Origin: Paraspadella gotoi
Taxonomy: Eukaryota; Chaetognatha
DNA length: 64,000 nucleotides
Direction of reading: 5' to 3'
Assembly: GCA_051294375.1 (NCBI GenBank)
Contig: CM119264.1
Coordinates: 25,360,051 to 25,424,050 of the forward strand
Shown here: piece after piece, positions 1 to 10,720 of the stretch
Numbering within the stretch: the stretch's first letter is position 1
How the letters are laid out: each line of letters begins with the position of its first letter
Notes under the pieces: generated by a model
Told to the model about the DNA's origin: nothing
Database searches by the model: none
Seen by the model: only the letters and a program-made list of their open reading frames with translations
Made by a program: the position numbers and the translations under genes

Positions 1-86
1 TCATTGTCATCGTATCACTCGAATCAAAAATATATTTTTTAAAATAAATAGAGACATTAAAGGACAGGGAAAAGAGAAAAAAAATA

Positions 87-103
87 GAGAGAGAGAGAGA
101 GAG

Positions 104-163
<60 letters not shown>

Positions 164-205
164 TGAGAGAGAGAGAGAGGAGAGAGAGGAGCGGAGAGAA
201 AAAAA
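87..205. repeat. (GA)n microsatellite
   Basis: An almost pure GA tract with a few interruptions. The long Ser/Leu open frame on its minus strand is only a translation of (CT)n. An inverted counterpart lies near 10,500-10,660. Confidence 0.9.
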
Positions 206-443
206 AAGGGTGGGGAATTTGAGTCCTCGTAATTGAAACCGCCAAAACGAGATTTTTACCGTTCGAGCGAAGGTGCGACTGAGTTGATTGGAAGAGAGGG
301 GAGGTGTGAGATATTGGGGGCAAGTATGGGAAAGCTGTGGTTGGAAACTGTGCACTGACGTGGAGAAAGTGTGGGGCTGGTTAGGGGTTAATATGTGCAG
401 GTAAGAAAGTGTTAAGTTGGAAAAAGATGTGGTGTTCTGGGAA

Positions 444-549
444 NNNNNNNNNNNNNNNNNNNNNNNNNNNNNNNNNNNNNNNNNNNNNNNNNNNNNNNNN
501 NNNNNNNNNNNNNNNNNNNNNNNNNNNNNNNNNNNNNNNNNNNNNNNNN
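444..549. other. assembly gap, 106 N
   Basis: Run of N. Open frames drawn across it carry no information. Confidence 0.99.
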
Positions 550-1019
550 GGAAGGCAAGTGTTGTGTGTGATAGGAAAACGTAATAGTGGTGGGTGAAAG
601 TTTTGCCCCAAGGGAAAATAATGCGGTTGGTAAGGCCTGTAATAAATATAAATGGACCGTTAATTAATGCAGTTCGTAGGGTAAAAATGAAAGCGAACTT
701 AACGAATGTTTGCCGTCATTTATTTGCGAATTGCGGAGACAATGATCTCACTGGCGAAGGCCTATCGGCTCTTTCTGCCATCAATAGCTGAATTGGAAAG
801 TCGCTGTAGAATAGAAAGTCGTTTTGACCGTTCTAAAATTCCTGGCGTGCTTTTTACAACATTTAATTAGCAATCAATGCTTTTACATTTTTTTTTAAGT
901 CAGTGAGTTAAGGTAGAAAACATTAACAAATAACAATACAGTAAATCTGAGTAACATTAAAAAAAAGTTTCGGTATAGAAATATATCTTTACCTTTAAGC
1001 TTAATAAGCTTTTCCCCAC

Positions 1020-1177
1020 CACCCCCCATCCCCATTTCCCCAAACCGGAATCCCCAAACCCGGTCCCCAGCCCTAACGTATCGACTGTCACTCCAACTCT
1101 GGAAAAGTTCGCCTCTTGATCCTGATGAATGGGCGACCCCGACCGAATTTCTGGCGACACGAGCGCCGCTTCTTGGC
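1020..1177 (+). CDS. putative exon of an unrecognised plus-strand protein (Pro/Ser/Thr-rich)
   Basis: The plus strand reads a Pro-rich stretch (PESPNPVPSPNV) followed by TPTLEKFAS. After what looks like a one-base insertion near 1,117 it continues as DPDEWATPTEFLATRAPLLG and ends at a good donor (GGC then GTGAGA). Third positions are mostly C or G, unlike the flanks. The inverted copy near 9,480-9,590 is too corrupted to confirm it. The 5' border is not resolved. It probably belongs to the same gene as the Ala-rich exon at 1,308-1,530. No family is recognised. Confidence 0.42.
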
Positions 1178-1307
1178 GTGAGAAGAGGGGGGGGGAGAGG
1201 GGGTTTGGACGTGGTGACGGGGGGTTGGAGGGAGGCAGGAGGAGCGAAGTGAGGGGGTAGAAGATGAAAAACACTGAGTAAAACGTAGTTTTTGGTGAAA
1301 ATGGGAG

Positions 1308-1530
1308 AGTAAGGCGGAGCCCAAAGCTAAGATTAGATGTTTCCGGTGCCCTGCCGCAGCTGCTGCTGAGAAGTCATCGGCCAACTCCGCTGCCGAGAGC
1401 AAGCAGCGACGGACGCTGTCGCTGCAGCTGCAGCAGTCGCCCGCTGTCGGCGATGCCGCGATTTACACCTCAAGATGCCGGCGTTGATTGAAGGACAAAA
1501 TGTCGAAAGAAACAATTAAACCCTCTCGAT
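1308..1530 (+). CDS. putative Ala-rich C-terminal exon (noisy copy)
   Basis: From about 1,308 the plus strand is open through KAEPKAKIRCFRCPAAAAEK and then a run of Ala and Val codons. The cleaner copy at 4,763-4,878 shows the same frame ending in DLHLKMPALIEGQMSKH and a TAA stop. This copy carries extra bases after the Ala run, which break the frame before the stop. Codon third positions are strongly G/C. It looks like the terminal exon of a small Ala-rich protein whose upstream exon is at 1,020-1,177. Function unknown. Confidence 0.42.
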
Positions 1531-1993
1531 GAGAGGAGAGGGAGGAAAAAGAAAAAAAAAAAGGAAAGGGGAAAAAGAAAGAAAAGGGACCGGGAAAAGG
1601 CGGAAAAAGAAAAAATAGATAGGAAAATAGGTAAGAGAATAGAGAGAGGTTGAAACAAGGGAAGATAATTGAGGGAGGAATCATTAAAAGAGAAGTATAA
1701 CGAAATAAGAAAAAGAGTGGGAGGAAGAAGGAAGGGCGTAGAAAAAAAAAGTCCAAGGGAAAAATAAACAAAACACAATACAATAAAAAATGCTTAACAA
1801 TTGAAAATAGAGACGCCTTGCTCTCCATCGAACGGTACGGGACGTCTACGAATGGAGAAGCGTAACTTTCGATTCGACGTTTGCAAGAAGAGATGGCGAC
1901 GAAAAAAAAGAAATAAAAAGCCAAGAAATAAGCATTAAAAGAAAAGAAAAAAAGGAAAAAAAAAAAAAGAAAGAAAGGATCGACGGGCGGAAA

Positions 1994-2080
1994 ATGGGCG
2001 AAGCGACGGATTCGACGAAAGAGGAAACGTGGAAGGCGGACTGGAATCCGGCAATGTATTCGAACGGAAAATTTTCGTCT
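1994..2080 (+). CDS. candidate start exon, copy of 5,316-5,402
   Basis: ATG in a good context (AAAATGG) opens 29 codons beginning MGEATDSTKEETWKADW, then reaches GTGTGTGTG, which could act as a donor, followed by the GA tract. The sequence is identical in the 5,316-5,402 copy. The opposite strand is also open (ENFPFEYIAGFQSAF) behind a (CT)n tract and CACAG acceptor-like end, so the coding strand is undecided. Confidence 0.28.
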
Positions 2081-2097
2081 GTGTGTGTGAGAAGAGA

Positions 2098-2100
<3 letters not shown>

Positions 2101-2154
<54 letters not shown>

Positions 2155-2194
2155 GAGAGAGAGGAGAGAGAGCGAGAGAGAGAGAGAGGGAGAG

Positions 2195-2266
<72 letters not shown>

Positions 2267-2300
2267 CGAAGAAAGACAGAGAGAGAGGGAGAGATAAAGA
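2101..2300. repeat. (GA)n microsatellite
   Basis: GA tract of about 200 bp with sparse interruptions. It is longer than its counterpart at 5,425-5,533. Confidence 0.9.
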
Positions 2301-2601
2301 ATCTGTCTTTGAGATCACGAACACAGATGCTTGCTTTAATTGTAGCGGCGACAATAACGATTTGATCGATGCGTCGACAAATCATGATTGTCATTGATAC
2401 TTGGTAAATGTTCATTGTCGGTTTGTTTATGTATATTCATAATCGTTCTTTTGAAAGGGCGAGCGAGAGGCAACCAGCCGATCGAACCCTAAAAAACCTC
2501 AGTTCCCCCAAAAAAGACAAATGTACAACGGTCGCTTTTTCGGCTGAAGCCCAATAATTAATGGAAGTCTTCAACTGCAGTCAGCGTGAACCCGCCGCTT
2601 A

Positions 2602-2702
2602 AGCAGTTATCGATTTAAGAGGCTTTTGGCGGCGAGCGAATTCAGCGTCGCATCTGTCGCCGCGAGATGACAAGATGCGGGTCGGCGAAGGAGTGCGCTG
2701 CG
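2602..2702 (-). pseudogene. noisy copy of the putative minus exon at 5,828-5,923
   Basis: Same sequence as 5,828-5,923 with extra bases that shift the frame after SFADPHL. Probably a sequence-error copy rather than a biological pseudogene. Confidence 0.35.
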
Positions 2703-3034
2703 AGAAAGATTAATCGAAGGATGACTCGGAATAAAGGGACAAACGGACGAAGGAGAAGAGATTTCATGAATCTTGTCGGATTTTCAGGGGATTTAGTCAG
2801 TTTGATTGATTGATTCGAATTATTGATCGAAATGATGATGATTGATTGATCGATTCCACGTTGAAGAAAAAGCAGTGGCCTCAGTATCACGTCCAAAGGT
2901 TTTTGCTTCCCTGGTCCAAAAATTGTGTTCAACGTAAATAAATGGACGAAAAAGGAACAAAAATGTCCATGGTTCTATAATTTCCGTTTCTTAAATATAT
3001 ATATATTTATATATATATATATTTAAAAGGGGAT

Positions 3035-3167
3035 CTCGAAAGGATTCCGAGCCCGTCAAAGACCAAAGGCGGACGAAGCGGGCGAAGAAAAAAGATTCAG
3101 TTCGTAATAAATCTGAGAGCAAAAGACTCCACGTAGAAAAGAGAAAGACCTACCATGCTGCAAAGGT
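3035..3167 (+). pseudogene. noisy copy of the Lys/Arg-rich exon at 6,287-6,404
   Basis: Carries the same exon and the same donor (CAAAG then GTGAGA), but several inserted bases break the open frame seen at 6,287-6,404. Confidence 0.4.
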
Positions 3168-3317
3168 GAGAAAAAGAAAGAAAAAAACGAGAAGCGAGCG
3201 AGTAAGGAAGGGAAGCCCTTACCTATTTAGGCGAACCAACCTCCTGTCTTACAACCCCAACCACGCAGTCTAAGCCTTCCTTGCCCTTCGACTCCGGAAG
3301 CCTACATGCAACGGCTA

Positions 3318-3424
3318 TTCTCTCTCTCTTCTCTACATCATCTCTCTCTCATCTCTCTCTCATCTTCTCACTCTCTCTCTCTCTCTCTCTCTTCTATCTC
3401 TCTTCTCTCTCTCTCTCTCTCTCA
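3318..3424. repeat. (CT)n microsatellite
   Basis: Imperfect CT tract. The inverted GA-rich counterpart lies at about 6,520-6,580. Confidence 0.85.
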
Positions 3425-3759
3425 GACTGCACGGTAGCGCTTCTCGCGTCTTTTTTTCCCATTTTCTCTTCTGACATTCAACCCCCCTTCTTATAAAACG
3501 GGTCCTCTTTTTATGCTAGTCATTGGAAGAACAAAGGCATAACAACTGATTGATGGCATGAGGCTTGTTGACAGAACTGTTCTCGTCGTCGTTGTCGTCT
3601 TTCGTCGTCGCACGTCGTTGTCGTCGTCTTCTACAGGTAGCCATCCTTCTCACATTGTCATTTTTTTTCACCTGGCGCCACCAGCGTCCCACCATCGTCA
3701 CCCGCCGCCGCCGCGACTTCGAGCCGGCCGCGAAAGGCGGAGACGCGTTAGCTATTGAA

Positions 3760-3781
3760 CACGTGACAGTTGCCAGGCAAC
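3760..3781. promoter_or_regulatory. E-box plus perfect RFX X-box (copy 1)
   Basis: CACGTG at 3,760-3,765 is followed three bases later by GTTGCC-A-GGCAAC at 3,769-3,781. The latter fits the RFX X-box consensus GTNRCC(N0-3)RGYAAC at every position. RFX factors drive ciliary genes in animals. The surrounding sequence is GC- and CpG-rich with an inverted CCAAT-like TATTGAAC just before. A plus-strand ATG lies about 330 bp downstream at 4,107 (MSRQLEITREL), which might be the gene served, but that frame is not confirmed in the second copy. Confidence 0.6.
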
Positions 3782-3843
3782 GGAGAAACGCGAGCGCGGA
3801 GCTCGCCGTTGCCAAGAGACCGCCTCCCCAGAACCGGCGCGGA

Positions 3844-3844
3844 G

Positions 3845-3878
<34 letters not shown>

Positions 3879-3879
3879 C

Positions 3880-3923
<44 letters not shown>
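3844..3923. repeat. (GA)n microsatellite
   Basis: Imperfect GA tract immediately downstream of the X-box element. The same arrangement occurs at 12,267-12,363. Confidence 0.9.
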
Positions 3924-4737
3924 CGCTAAAAATCTCTGGGGGAGAAATCGTTGCGGATTATAGTTGAACGACGCAAAGTCTTGTGGAGTGCGTCGAAATT
4001 AAGAGACGCGGAAGTTGGAAATTGAGAGAGGGTAGCCGCCGGTGGGAACGCGGCGTCGTTTGGATTGAACGGCAGCGACATCTTTCGAGGAGCGTCGTAC
4101 TGCAACATGAGTAGGCAGCTTGAAATAACACGCGAGCTATTTTGGCGAAATAGCGTCAATCAATTTTTTCTTTCAAAATTATAAACGTGGAATTATGCAA
4201 TCAAAAATCGGGAGATAAATACAAGCAGATTACCCTTCAATTAAACGGAAGAAACAGAAACGACAGCAACCGTCAGAGTTGTCATCAAAGGTTGACAAAA
4301 GTCAAATCGTCGGATTTGTTGCTTCGAATTTGGGTCAGGGAAATTTTTTAAGTAGATTTCCGACTAGGGATTTCGACGCTGGTGTCAATGGAATTGGTCA
4401 GTGAAACTTGGGTTACAGGATGCGGCAGTAAGAATTTGAGAGAACAGTAATGATTGTTGTGTGTTACTGACAGAACCGTTTCAATATACGCAGTCTCAGA
4501 TTTCGGATCAGATGTTACACCGTGGAACAGGCGGGTTAGCGCCCCGTTCCTCTTAAACTGATAGGCGGACCACCGGCTAGAACCCCCGGACGTTTGGTTG
4601 GGAGGCCGATGACTATTGCCTCCTGCAATTTGAGTCCCATAAAATTTTTAGTTCGGATTTTTGCATCGATTACGGCTATGGGATTTTACTTCACGAAAAT
4701 TTTTAGCCACAAAGCTTAGACGATGACATAAGTTGCA

Positions 4738-4762
4738 NNNNNNNNNNNNNNNNNNNNNNNNN
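4738..4762. other. assembly gap, exactly 25 N
   Basis: Fixed-size gap between segment Y copy 1 and segment X copy 2. Confidence 0.99.
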
Positions 4763-4878
4763 CCGACGCAGCAGCGACGGACGCTGTCGCTGCAGCTGCA
4801 GCAGTCGCCGCTGTCGGCGATGCCGATTTACACCTCAAGATGCCGGCGTTGATTGAAGGACAAATGTCGAAACATTAA
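4763..4878 (+). CDS. Ala-rich C-terminal exon, cleaner copy (5' end lost in gap)
   Basis: The plus strand is open from the gap edge. It reads DAAATDAV, then nine Ala/Val residues (AAAAAVAAV), then GDADLHLKMPALIEGQMSKH and TAA at 4,876-4,878. Bases alternate with G/C third positions as expected of coding DNA. It is the counterpart of 1,308-1,530 and gives the likely true C-terminus. No family is recognised; the Ala run may simply be low complexity. Confidence 0.45.
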
Positions 4879-5315
4879 ACCCTCTCGATGAGAGGGAGAG
4901 GGAGGAAAAGAGGAGGGAGAAGAGACGGAGGGAGGAATAGATAGGAAAATAGGGTAGAGGAATAGAGAGAGGTAGAAAACAAGGGAAGATATTGAGGGAG
5001 GAATGATTAAAAGAGAAGTATAACAGAAATAGAAAAGAGTGGGAGGAAGAAGGAAGGGCGTAGAAAAAAAAAGTCCAAGGGAAAATAAACAAAACAAATA
5101 CAATAAAAAAAATGCTTAACAGATTGAAATGAGAGACGCCTTGCTCTCTCGAAACGGTAGGGACGTCTACGAATGGAGAAGCGTAACTTTCGATTCGACG
5201 TTTGCAAGAAGCAGATGGCGACGAAAAAAAAGAAATTAAAAAAGCAAGAAATAAGCATTAAAAGAAAAGAAAAAAGGAAAAAAAAAAAAAGAAAGAAAGG
5301 ATCGACGGGCGGAAA

Positions 5316-5402
5316 ATGGGCGAAGCGACGGATTCGACGAAAGAGGAAACGTGGAAGGCGGACTGGAATCCGGCAATGTATTCGAACGGAAAATTTTCGT
5401 CT
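5316..5402 (+). CDS. candidate start exon of an unrecognised protein
   Basis: ATG in context AAAATGG, 29 codons (MGEATDSTKEETWKADW and on to NGKFSS), then GTGTGTGTG as a possible donor at 5,403. Composition is polar with four Trp/Tyr/Met-rich positions and looks more protein-like than its flanks. The minus strand over the same bases is also open behind a (CT)n-plus-CACAG acceptor-like end, so the strand is uncertain. A downstream plus-strand partner could be 6,287-6,404. Confidence 0.3.
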
Positions 5403-5419
5403 GTGTGTGTGAGAAGAGA

Positions 5420-5424
<5 letters not shown>

Positions 5425-5476
<52 letters not shown>

Positions 5477-5533
5477 GAGAGAGAGGAGAGAGAGCGAGAG
5501 AGAGAGAGAGGGAGAGAGAGAGAGAGAGAGAGA
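5425..5533. repeat. (GA)n microsatellite
   Basis: GA tract. The copy at 2,101-2,300 is about twice as long, a length difference typical of alleles or read errors. Confidence 0.9.
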
Positions 5534-5827
5534 AAGAATCTGGTTTGAGATCACGATACCACAGATGCTTGCTTTAATTGTAGCGGCGACATACACGATT
5601 TGATCGATGCGTCGACAATCATGATTGTCATTGATACTTGGTAATTGTTCAATTGTCGATGTATATTGCATAATCGTTCTTTTGAAAGGGCGAGCGAGAG
5701 GCAACCAGCGCATCGAACCCTAAAACTCAGTTTCCCCCAAAAAAAGACAAATGTACAACGGTCGCTTTTTCCGGCTGAAGCCCAATAATTAATGGAAGTC
5801 TTCAACTCAGTCACTGAACGCCGCCGC

Positions 5828-5923
5828 TTAAGCAGTTATCGATTTAAGAGGCTTTTGGCGGCGAGCGAATTCACGGCATCTGTCGCCGCGAGATGACAGA
5901 TGCGGGTCGGCGAAGGAGATGCG
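5828..5923 (-). CDS. putative short terminal exon, minus strand
   Basis: Behind an acceptor (TTCTCGCAG) the minus strand reads 31 residues beginning RISFADPHLSSRGDRC and ending PLKSITA with TAA at 5,828-5,830. Third positions are C/G-rich. The plus strand is also partly open over this stretch, and a plus-strand exon candidate lies only 360 bp away, so this is one of two competing interpretations. Product unknown. Confidence 0.28.
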   Translation of the reverse strand, partial: RISFADPHLSSRGDRCREFARRQKPLKSITA

Positions 5924-6223
5924 CTGCGAGAAGATTAATCGAAGGATGGACTCGGAATAAAGGGACAAACGGACAGAAGGAGAAGAGATTTTCATGAATC
6001 TTGTCGGATTTTCAGAGGATTTAGTCGGTTGATTGATTGATTGAATTATTGATCGAAGGATTGAATGATTGATTGATTGATTCCATGTTGAGAAAAAAGC
6101 AGTGGCCTCAGTATCACGTCCAAGGTTTTTGCTTCCCTGGTGCCAAAATTGTGTCAACGTAGAATAAATGGAAACCGAAAAAAAAAGAACAAAAATCGTC
6201 CATGGTTTCTATAATTCGTTTTC

Positions 6224-6224
<1 letters not shown>

Positions 6225-6264
<40 letters not shown>
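6225..6264. repeat. (TA)n microsatellite
   Basis: Pure AT dinucleotide tract. The counterpart at 2,996-3,023 is interrupted. Confidence 0.9.
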
Positions 6265-6267
<3 letters not shown>

Positions 6268-6286
6268 AAAAAGGGGATCTCGAAAG

Positions 6287-6404
6287 ATTAACCGAGCCCG
6301 TCAAAGACCAAAGGCGACGAAGCGGGCGAAGAAAAAGATTCAGTCGTATAAATCTGAGAGCAAAACGCCTCACGTAGAAAAGAGAAAGACCTACATCTGC
6401 AAAG
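6287..6404 (+). CDS. Lys/Arg-rich exon ending in a possible zinc-finger start
   Basis: Open for 39 codons plus one base, from an AG at 6,285-6,286 to a strong donor (CAAAG then GTGAGA) at 6,405. It reads INRARQRPKATKRAKKKIQS, then SESKTPHVEKRKTYICK. The ending (R/K-K-T-Y-x-C-K) resembles the linker and first cysteine of a C2H2 zinc finger split by a phase-1 intron, but the rest of the finger is not found because a 25-N gap follows 24 bases later. The copy at 3,035-3,167 is frameshifted. Likely a basic, possibly DNA-binding protein; the family is an inference. Confidence 0.42.
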
Positions 6405-6428
6405 GTGAGAAAAAAGAAAGAAAAAAAA

Positions 6429-6453
6429 NNNNNNNNNNNNNNNNNNNNNNNNN
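6429..6453. other. assembly gap, exactly 25 N
   Basis: Fixed-size gap. It separates the direct copy of segment X from the inverted copy. Confidence 0.99.
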
Positions 6454-9400
6454 TATATAGAAGGGGGGTTGAATTGTCGAGAAGAGACAAAGGGGAAAAA
6501 AGACGGAGATGCGCTACCTGAGATCAGAGAGAGAGATGAGTTAGATGAGAGAGAGTGAGAACGAGAGAGAAACGAGAGAAGAAAGCGTTTGACATATGTA
6601 GGAGGTGTTCCGAGTCGAAGAAGGGGGGAAGGAAAGGTCTTAAAACGGTGGTTGGGGGTGTAGACAGGGAGGTGTGGGTTGTTCGCTAAATGGTAGGGTT
6701 CTTCCTTATCGCTCGCTTCTCAGTTTTTTTATTCTTTCTTTTTTCTACCATTTTGGCAGATGTGGTCTTTCTCTTTTCTAGTAGTGCGTTTTTTTGGGTC
6801 TACAGCCATTATATAAAGTAGCGACTGAATGCTTTTTTCCTTCGCTCGATATCGTCGCCTTCTGGTGCTTTGAACCTGGCTCGTTAATCTTTCGGGATAG
6901 ATCTCCCTTTTTTAATATATATTTTATTTATTTATCATATCATAAAGGGTGAATCGAACAAGTCACTGGATTTCGAGGCTTTGAGCAACCTTAAGGTCAA
7001 CTGAACTTCTGATATTCTATATCTCTGTATTTATGATCTACGCAACTTTAAAAATTTTTGTTTATTTCTATTAGCAAAGTATTATTTGACCTCTGAAGAT
7101 GGATCATGTGAAATACTGTTTGTTATTATGTTTCAGACTGTTTACTATTTGGAAATTGTTAATGAATTTAATCAGTTGTGTCTTATGCACACTTGCGAAT
7201 ACTCATCAAATACATTTTAATATTTCTATCTCACGGTTGTTTTTATTAAATCATCCAAATGTATCAATAACATTAATAAATGGATGTATGAAACTCGAGT
7301 TAAAGTATAATAATAATTGAATTAAATATTTTTAATATTCTTTGCCATACTTTTTATCCACAAATACCTATGGAGTAAGAATACAACAGTTTGAGTTGTC
7401 GTTCTGCTTTCTCTGTGTCTGTTCAGCAATCAATTACTATCATATTGATGGCACAATTAGTCTATAACATTCGCTGTGTAAGACTTTCGTCGCCATGTTA
7501 GCTGGCTGCAAATAGGTCAATCCATACATTACTAATTTATAACTTTTACTATATTATATATTATATATATCTTTTAGAAACGAATTATAGAAACATGGAC
7601 GATTTTTTGTTCCCTTTTTTTTCCGCTCTCCCATTATTCTAGTTGACCACAATTTTGGCTACAGGGAAGCAAAACTTAGAGACGTTGATACTATGGGCAG
7701 CTCCACATGCCTTTTTCTCAACGTGGAATCATAATTCAATCAATTCAATTCTCCTTCGATCAATAATTCAATCATACTCAACTAACTGACTAAATCCTGA
7801 AATCCGACAAGATACATGGGAATCTATCTTTCTTTCTGGGTCGTTTGTCCACCTTTTATTCCGAGTCATCCTTCGATTAATTTCGCAGTCGCATTCCTCC
7901 TTCGCGACCGCTCTGTATCATCGCCAGCGACAGATTGCCGGTGAGTTGTGCCATCTGCCGCAAAGCCTCCTAAAATCGATAACTGCTTAATGCGGGTTCT
8001 GTTCAGCTGACTGAGTAAGACTTCATTAATTATTAGAGAGCTTCAGAACGGTAAAAAAAGTGACGCGTTGTCCAATTTTGTCTTTTTTTGGGGAAACTGA
8101 GTTTTAGAGTTCGATGGGCTGTGTTGCCTCTCTGTTCCGCCTCTCAAAAAAGAAAGATTATGGAATATGCATTGAAATTGAGACAATATACGCTAGTAGA
8201 ATGGACATATCATGATTTGTCGAAGCCATCGATCAAACGTGTATTGTCTGCCGTCTACAATTATAGCAAGCATCTGTTGGTATCGTGATCCTCACAAAAC
8301 AGATTCTCAGTCTCTTCTCTCTCATCTCTTGTCATATTTTTCGCCTTCTAATAGTCTCGTCATCTTCTCTTCGTCTGCTCTCTCTCATCATGTTTGATTC
8401 ACACCCGACACTCATATTTTCGTCTCGATTAATTGTCGGATTTCTCATGTTCCGCCCTTTCCACAGATTTCTCTTTCGTCGAATCCGTCGTCCGCCATAT
8501 TTTCGCGTCCCGTCGATCCTTATCTTTCTTTTTGTTTTTTTTTTCTATTTCATCTTTTTCTTTTTTTTTAATGTTCTTATTTCTTTGCTTTTTAATTCAT
8601 ATTTTATTTTGTCGTGCCATCTGCTTCTTGCAACGTCGAATCGAAAAGTCTACGTTCTCCATTCGTAGACCGTCCCTACCGTTTCGAGAAGGCAACGGCG
8701 TTCTCATTTTTCAATCTGTTATGTCATTTTTTTTTTGTATTTGTTTTTGTTTTATTTTCCCTGGACCAGATTTTTTCTAGCGCTTTCTTCATTCTCACTT
8801 GTTCTATTTCTGTTATACTTCTCTTTTAATCTATTCCTTCCCTCAATATCTTCCCTCTTGTTTTCTTTATTCTCTCTCTCTATTTCCTCTACCCCTATTC
8901 TTCACTATCTAATTGCTTAGTGCTCTCCGTCTCATTTTCTACCCTCTCTTCTTTTCCTCCCTCTCTCTTCCCTCAAACGTCATTGATGAGTGAGGGTTTA
9001 ATGTTTCGACATTTGTCCATTCAACTCATACGCGGCTATCTTGAGGTGTAACTCGGCAATCGCGACGTTCGGCGACTGCTGACAGTGCAGCGAACAGGGT
9101 TCCGTTCGCTGCTGGGCGTCGGCGGCGGAGTTTGCGATGGACGTCAGAGCACTGCGGAGCGGTCGAGTTACTTGGTTCGTACGCGAATAAGTATAACTTT
9201 TGGCGTTTGGTCTCCGCCTTCCTTCTCATCCAATTATCACCAACAACTTACGTTTTTACTTCGGTTCCAGATATATATATCATACTTCTATATCCGCTCA
9301 TTCCTCCTCTACCTTCACATCCTTTTCTCCCAAAACCAAGTCTAATTGAAGTCAATACTCCCTTTCTCCCCTCTGTAAGAAATAGAAAGAATGGGCGGCG

Positions 9401-10720
9401 GCTCGTGTGCAGAAAATCTTTAGGCTTTTTCGCCATTTTATCCAAGAGAAAAGATAGAGGCGTACTTTTTTCAGATGTATGGAGGTGCATTCGTCGTTAT
9501 GGTGTTTCTGGGGACCCGGGGTTTGGGGATTCCGGCAGAATATTATAGAGGGAAATGGGGATTTTGGAGGGATGTGGGAAAAGCTTATTAAGCTTAAAGT
9601 AAAGATATCACATTTATCTAGCTTCGAACTTTTTTTTTTAATTTGTTAACTCCAGATTTACTGTAATTGTTCTATTTGTTAATGTTTTCTAACTTAAACT
9701 GCATAACTAGACTTAAGAAACACAATGATATAAACGTCATTGATTTGCTAATTCTAAATGATTGATAAACAGGCACAGGGCAGGTAATATTAAGAGCGGT
9801 CAAAAACCGACTTTTCAATTTCTACAATACAGGAACTTTTTCCAATTAGCTTATTGATCCAAGTATCATACTTTTTCCAAAGTAATGCATACTTTTGGCT
9901 GAAATAGAGCCGATAGGCCCTTCGCTCACGTTGGATCATTGTCTCCAAGAATTCGAAGATAATAAAATTGAAACGGCAAATTCGTTGAAGTATTCGTTTA
10001 CACTTTTACTTTACGAATCTGCATATTTTTATTATAACGGTCCCAATTTATATTTATTATCACTTACAGAATGTATTCACAACTCGCATTGTTTCCTTGG
10101 TTGCATAAAACTTTCACACCACTTATTAAACGTTTCTCTATCACACTACAACCACTTGCCTTTCCAAACACCACATCCTTTTCCTCAACTTACTCACTTT
10201 TTTACATTAATATTACTCTAGACCACACCAACCTCTCGCTGAGTCGCAAGTTTCCAGACACGTTATCCCTTCAATCATACTTCATTTACATATATCCCCA
10301 CATTCCAAAGTATCATACTTTTTTGCCATAAGTAATGCATACTTTCCAAATATCATATTTTTCCGAAAGTATGCATACTTTTCCACCGTCAGTCATGTCT
10401 TTCAATCCAACTAGTCGTCAACGTTTTCCTTCTCTCGACGCGTAATCCTCGTTTGGGAAGTTTCATATTACCGTGGAAACTTGCAACATATAACCTAACC
10501 CTTTTTTATTTTTCTCATTCGCTTTTCTCTTCTCCTCTCTTCTCTCTCCAAAGATATTTCTCTCTGCTTCTCTCTCACTCAATCTCTCTCTATCTCTTCC
10601 TCACTCCTCTTCTCTCTCTCCTTTTATTTTTGTCTTCTTTTTCCTTTCTCTTTGTCTTAAATTTACTTTAAAAATAATCTTTTGATTCCGACAATGAATA
10701 ACGATGAAGATGACGATGAG
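6454..10720. repeat. segment X, copy 3 (inverted, very noisy)
   Basis: This stretch is the reverse complement of about 1-3,490. The GA-rich 6,520-6,580 answers 3,318-3,424, the CT-rich 8,300-9,000 answers 1,500-2,300, and 9,580-9,850 answers 800-1,000. The far end, about 10,670-10,710, answers bases 1-50. Divergence is much higher than between copies 1 and 2, and none of the exon frames survive. No independent gene is visible inside it. Confidence 0.75.

Larger units (their letters stand above)
1..3480. repeat. segment X, copy 1 of a multi-copy block
   Basis: The part from about 1,390 to 3,170 recurs in the same orientation at 4,763-6,428. The whole segment recurs in reverse orientation at about 6,454-10,720. 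Landmarks shared by all three are the GC-rich Ala-coding stretch, the run containing GACGTCTACGAATGG, a GA microsatellite, the GATTGATTGATT run and the (TA)n tract. The copies differ by frequent one-base insertions and deletions. Confidence 0.8.
3480..4737. repeat. segment Y, copy 1
   Basis: Begins with CCCTTCTTATAAAACGGG and matches 11,905-13,210 in the same orientation for its whole length, with many one-base differences. It ends at a 25-N gap. Both copies contain the E-box/X-box promoter-like element, a GA tract and a short GC-rich stretch. Confidence 0.8.
4763..6428. repeat. segment X, copy 2 (direct)
   Basis: Matches about 1,390-3,170 in the same orientation. It lies between two 25-N gaps. 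Reading frames of the Ala-rich exon and the Lys/Arg-rich exon are intact here and broken in copy 1, so this copy has fewer errors in those parts. Confidence 0.85.

Noticed and set aside
57-323. Long Ser/Leu-rich open frames (here and at 1,846-2,415, 5,258-5,713, 34,579-35,376, 52,409-53,176)
   Set aside because: They are translations of (CT)n or (GA)n tracts and share no splice or start signals.
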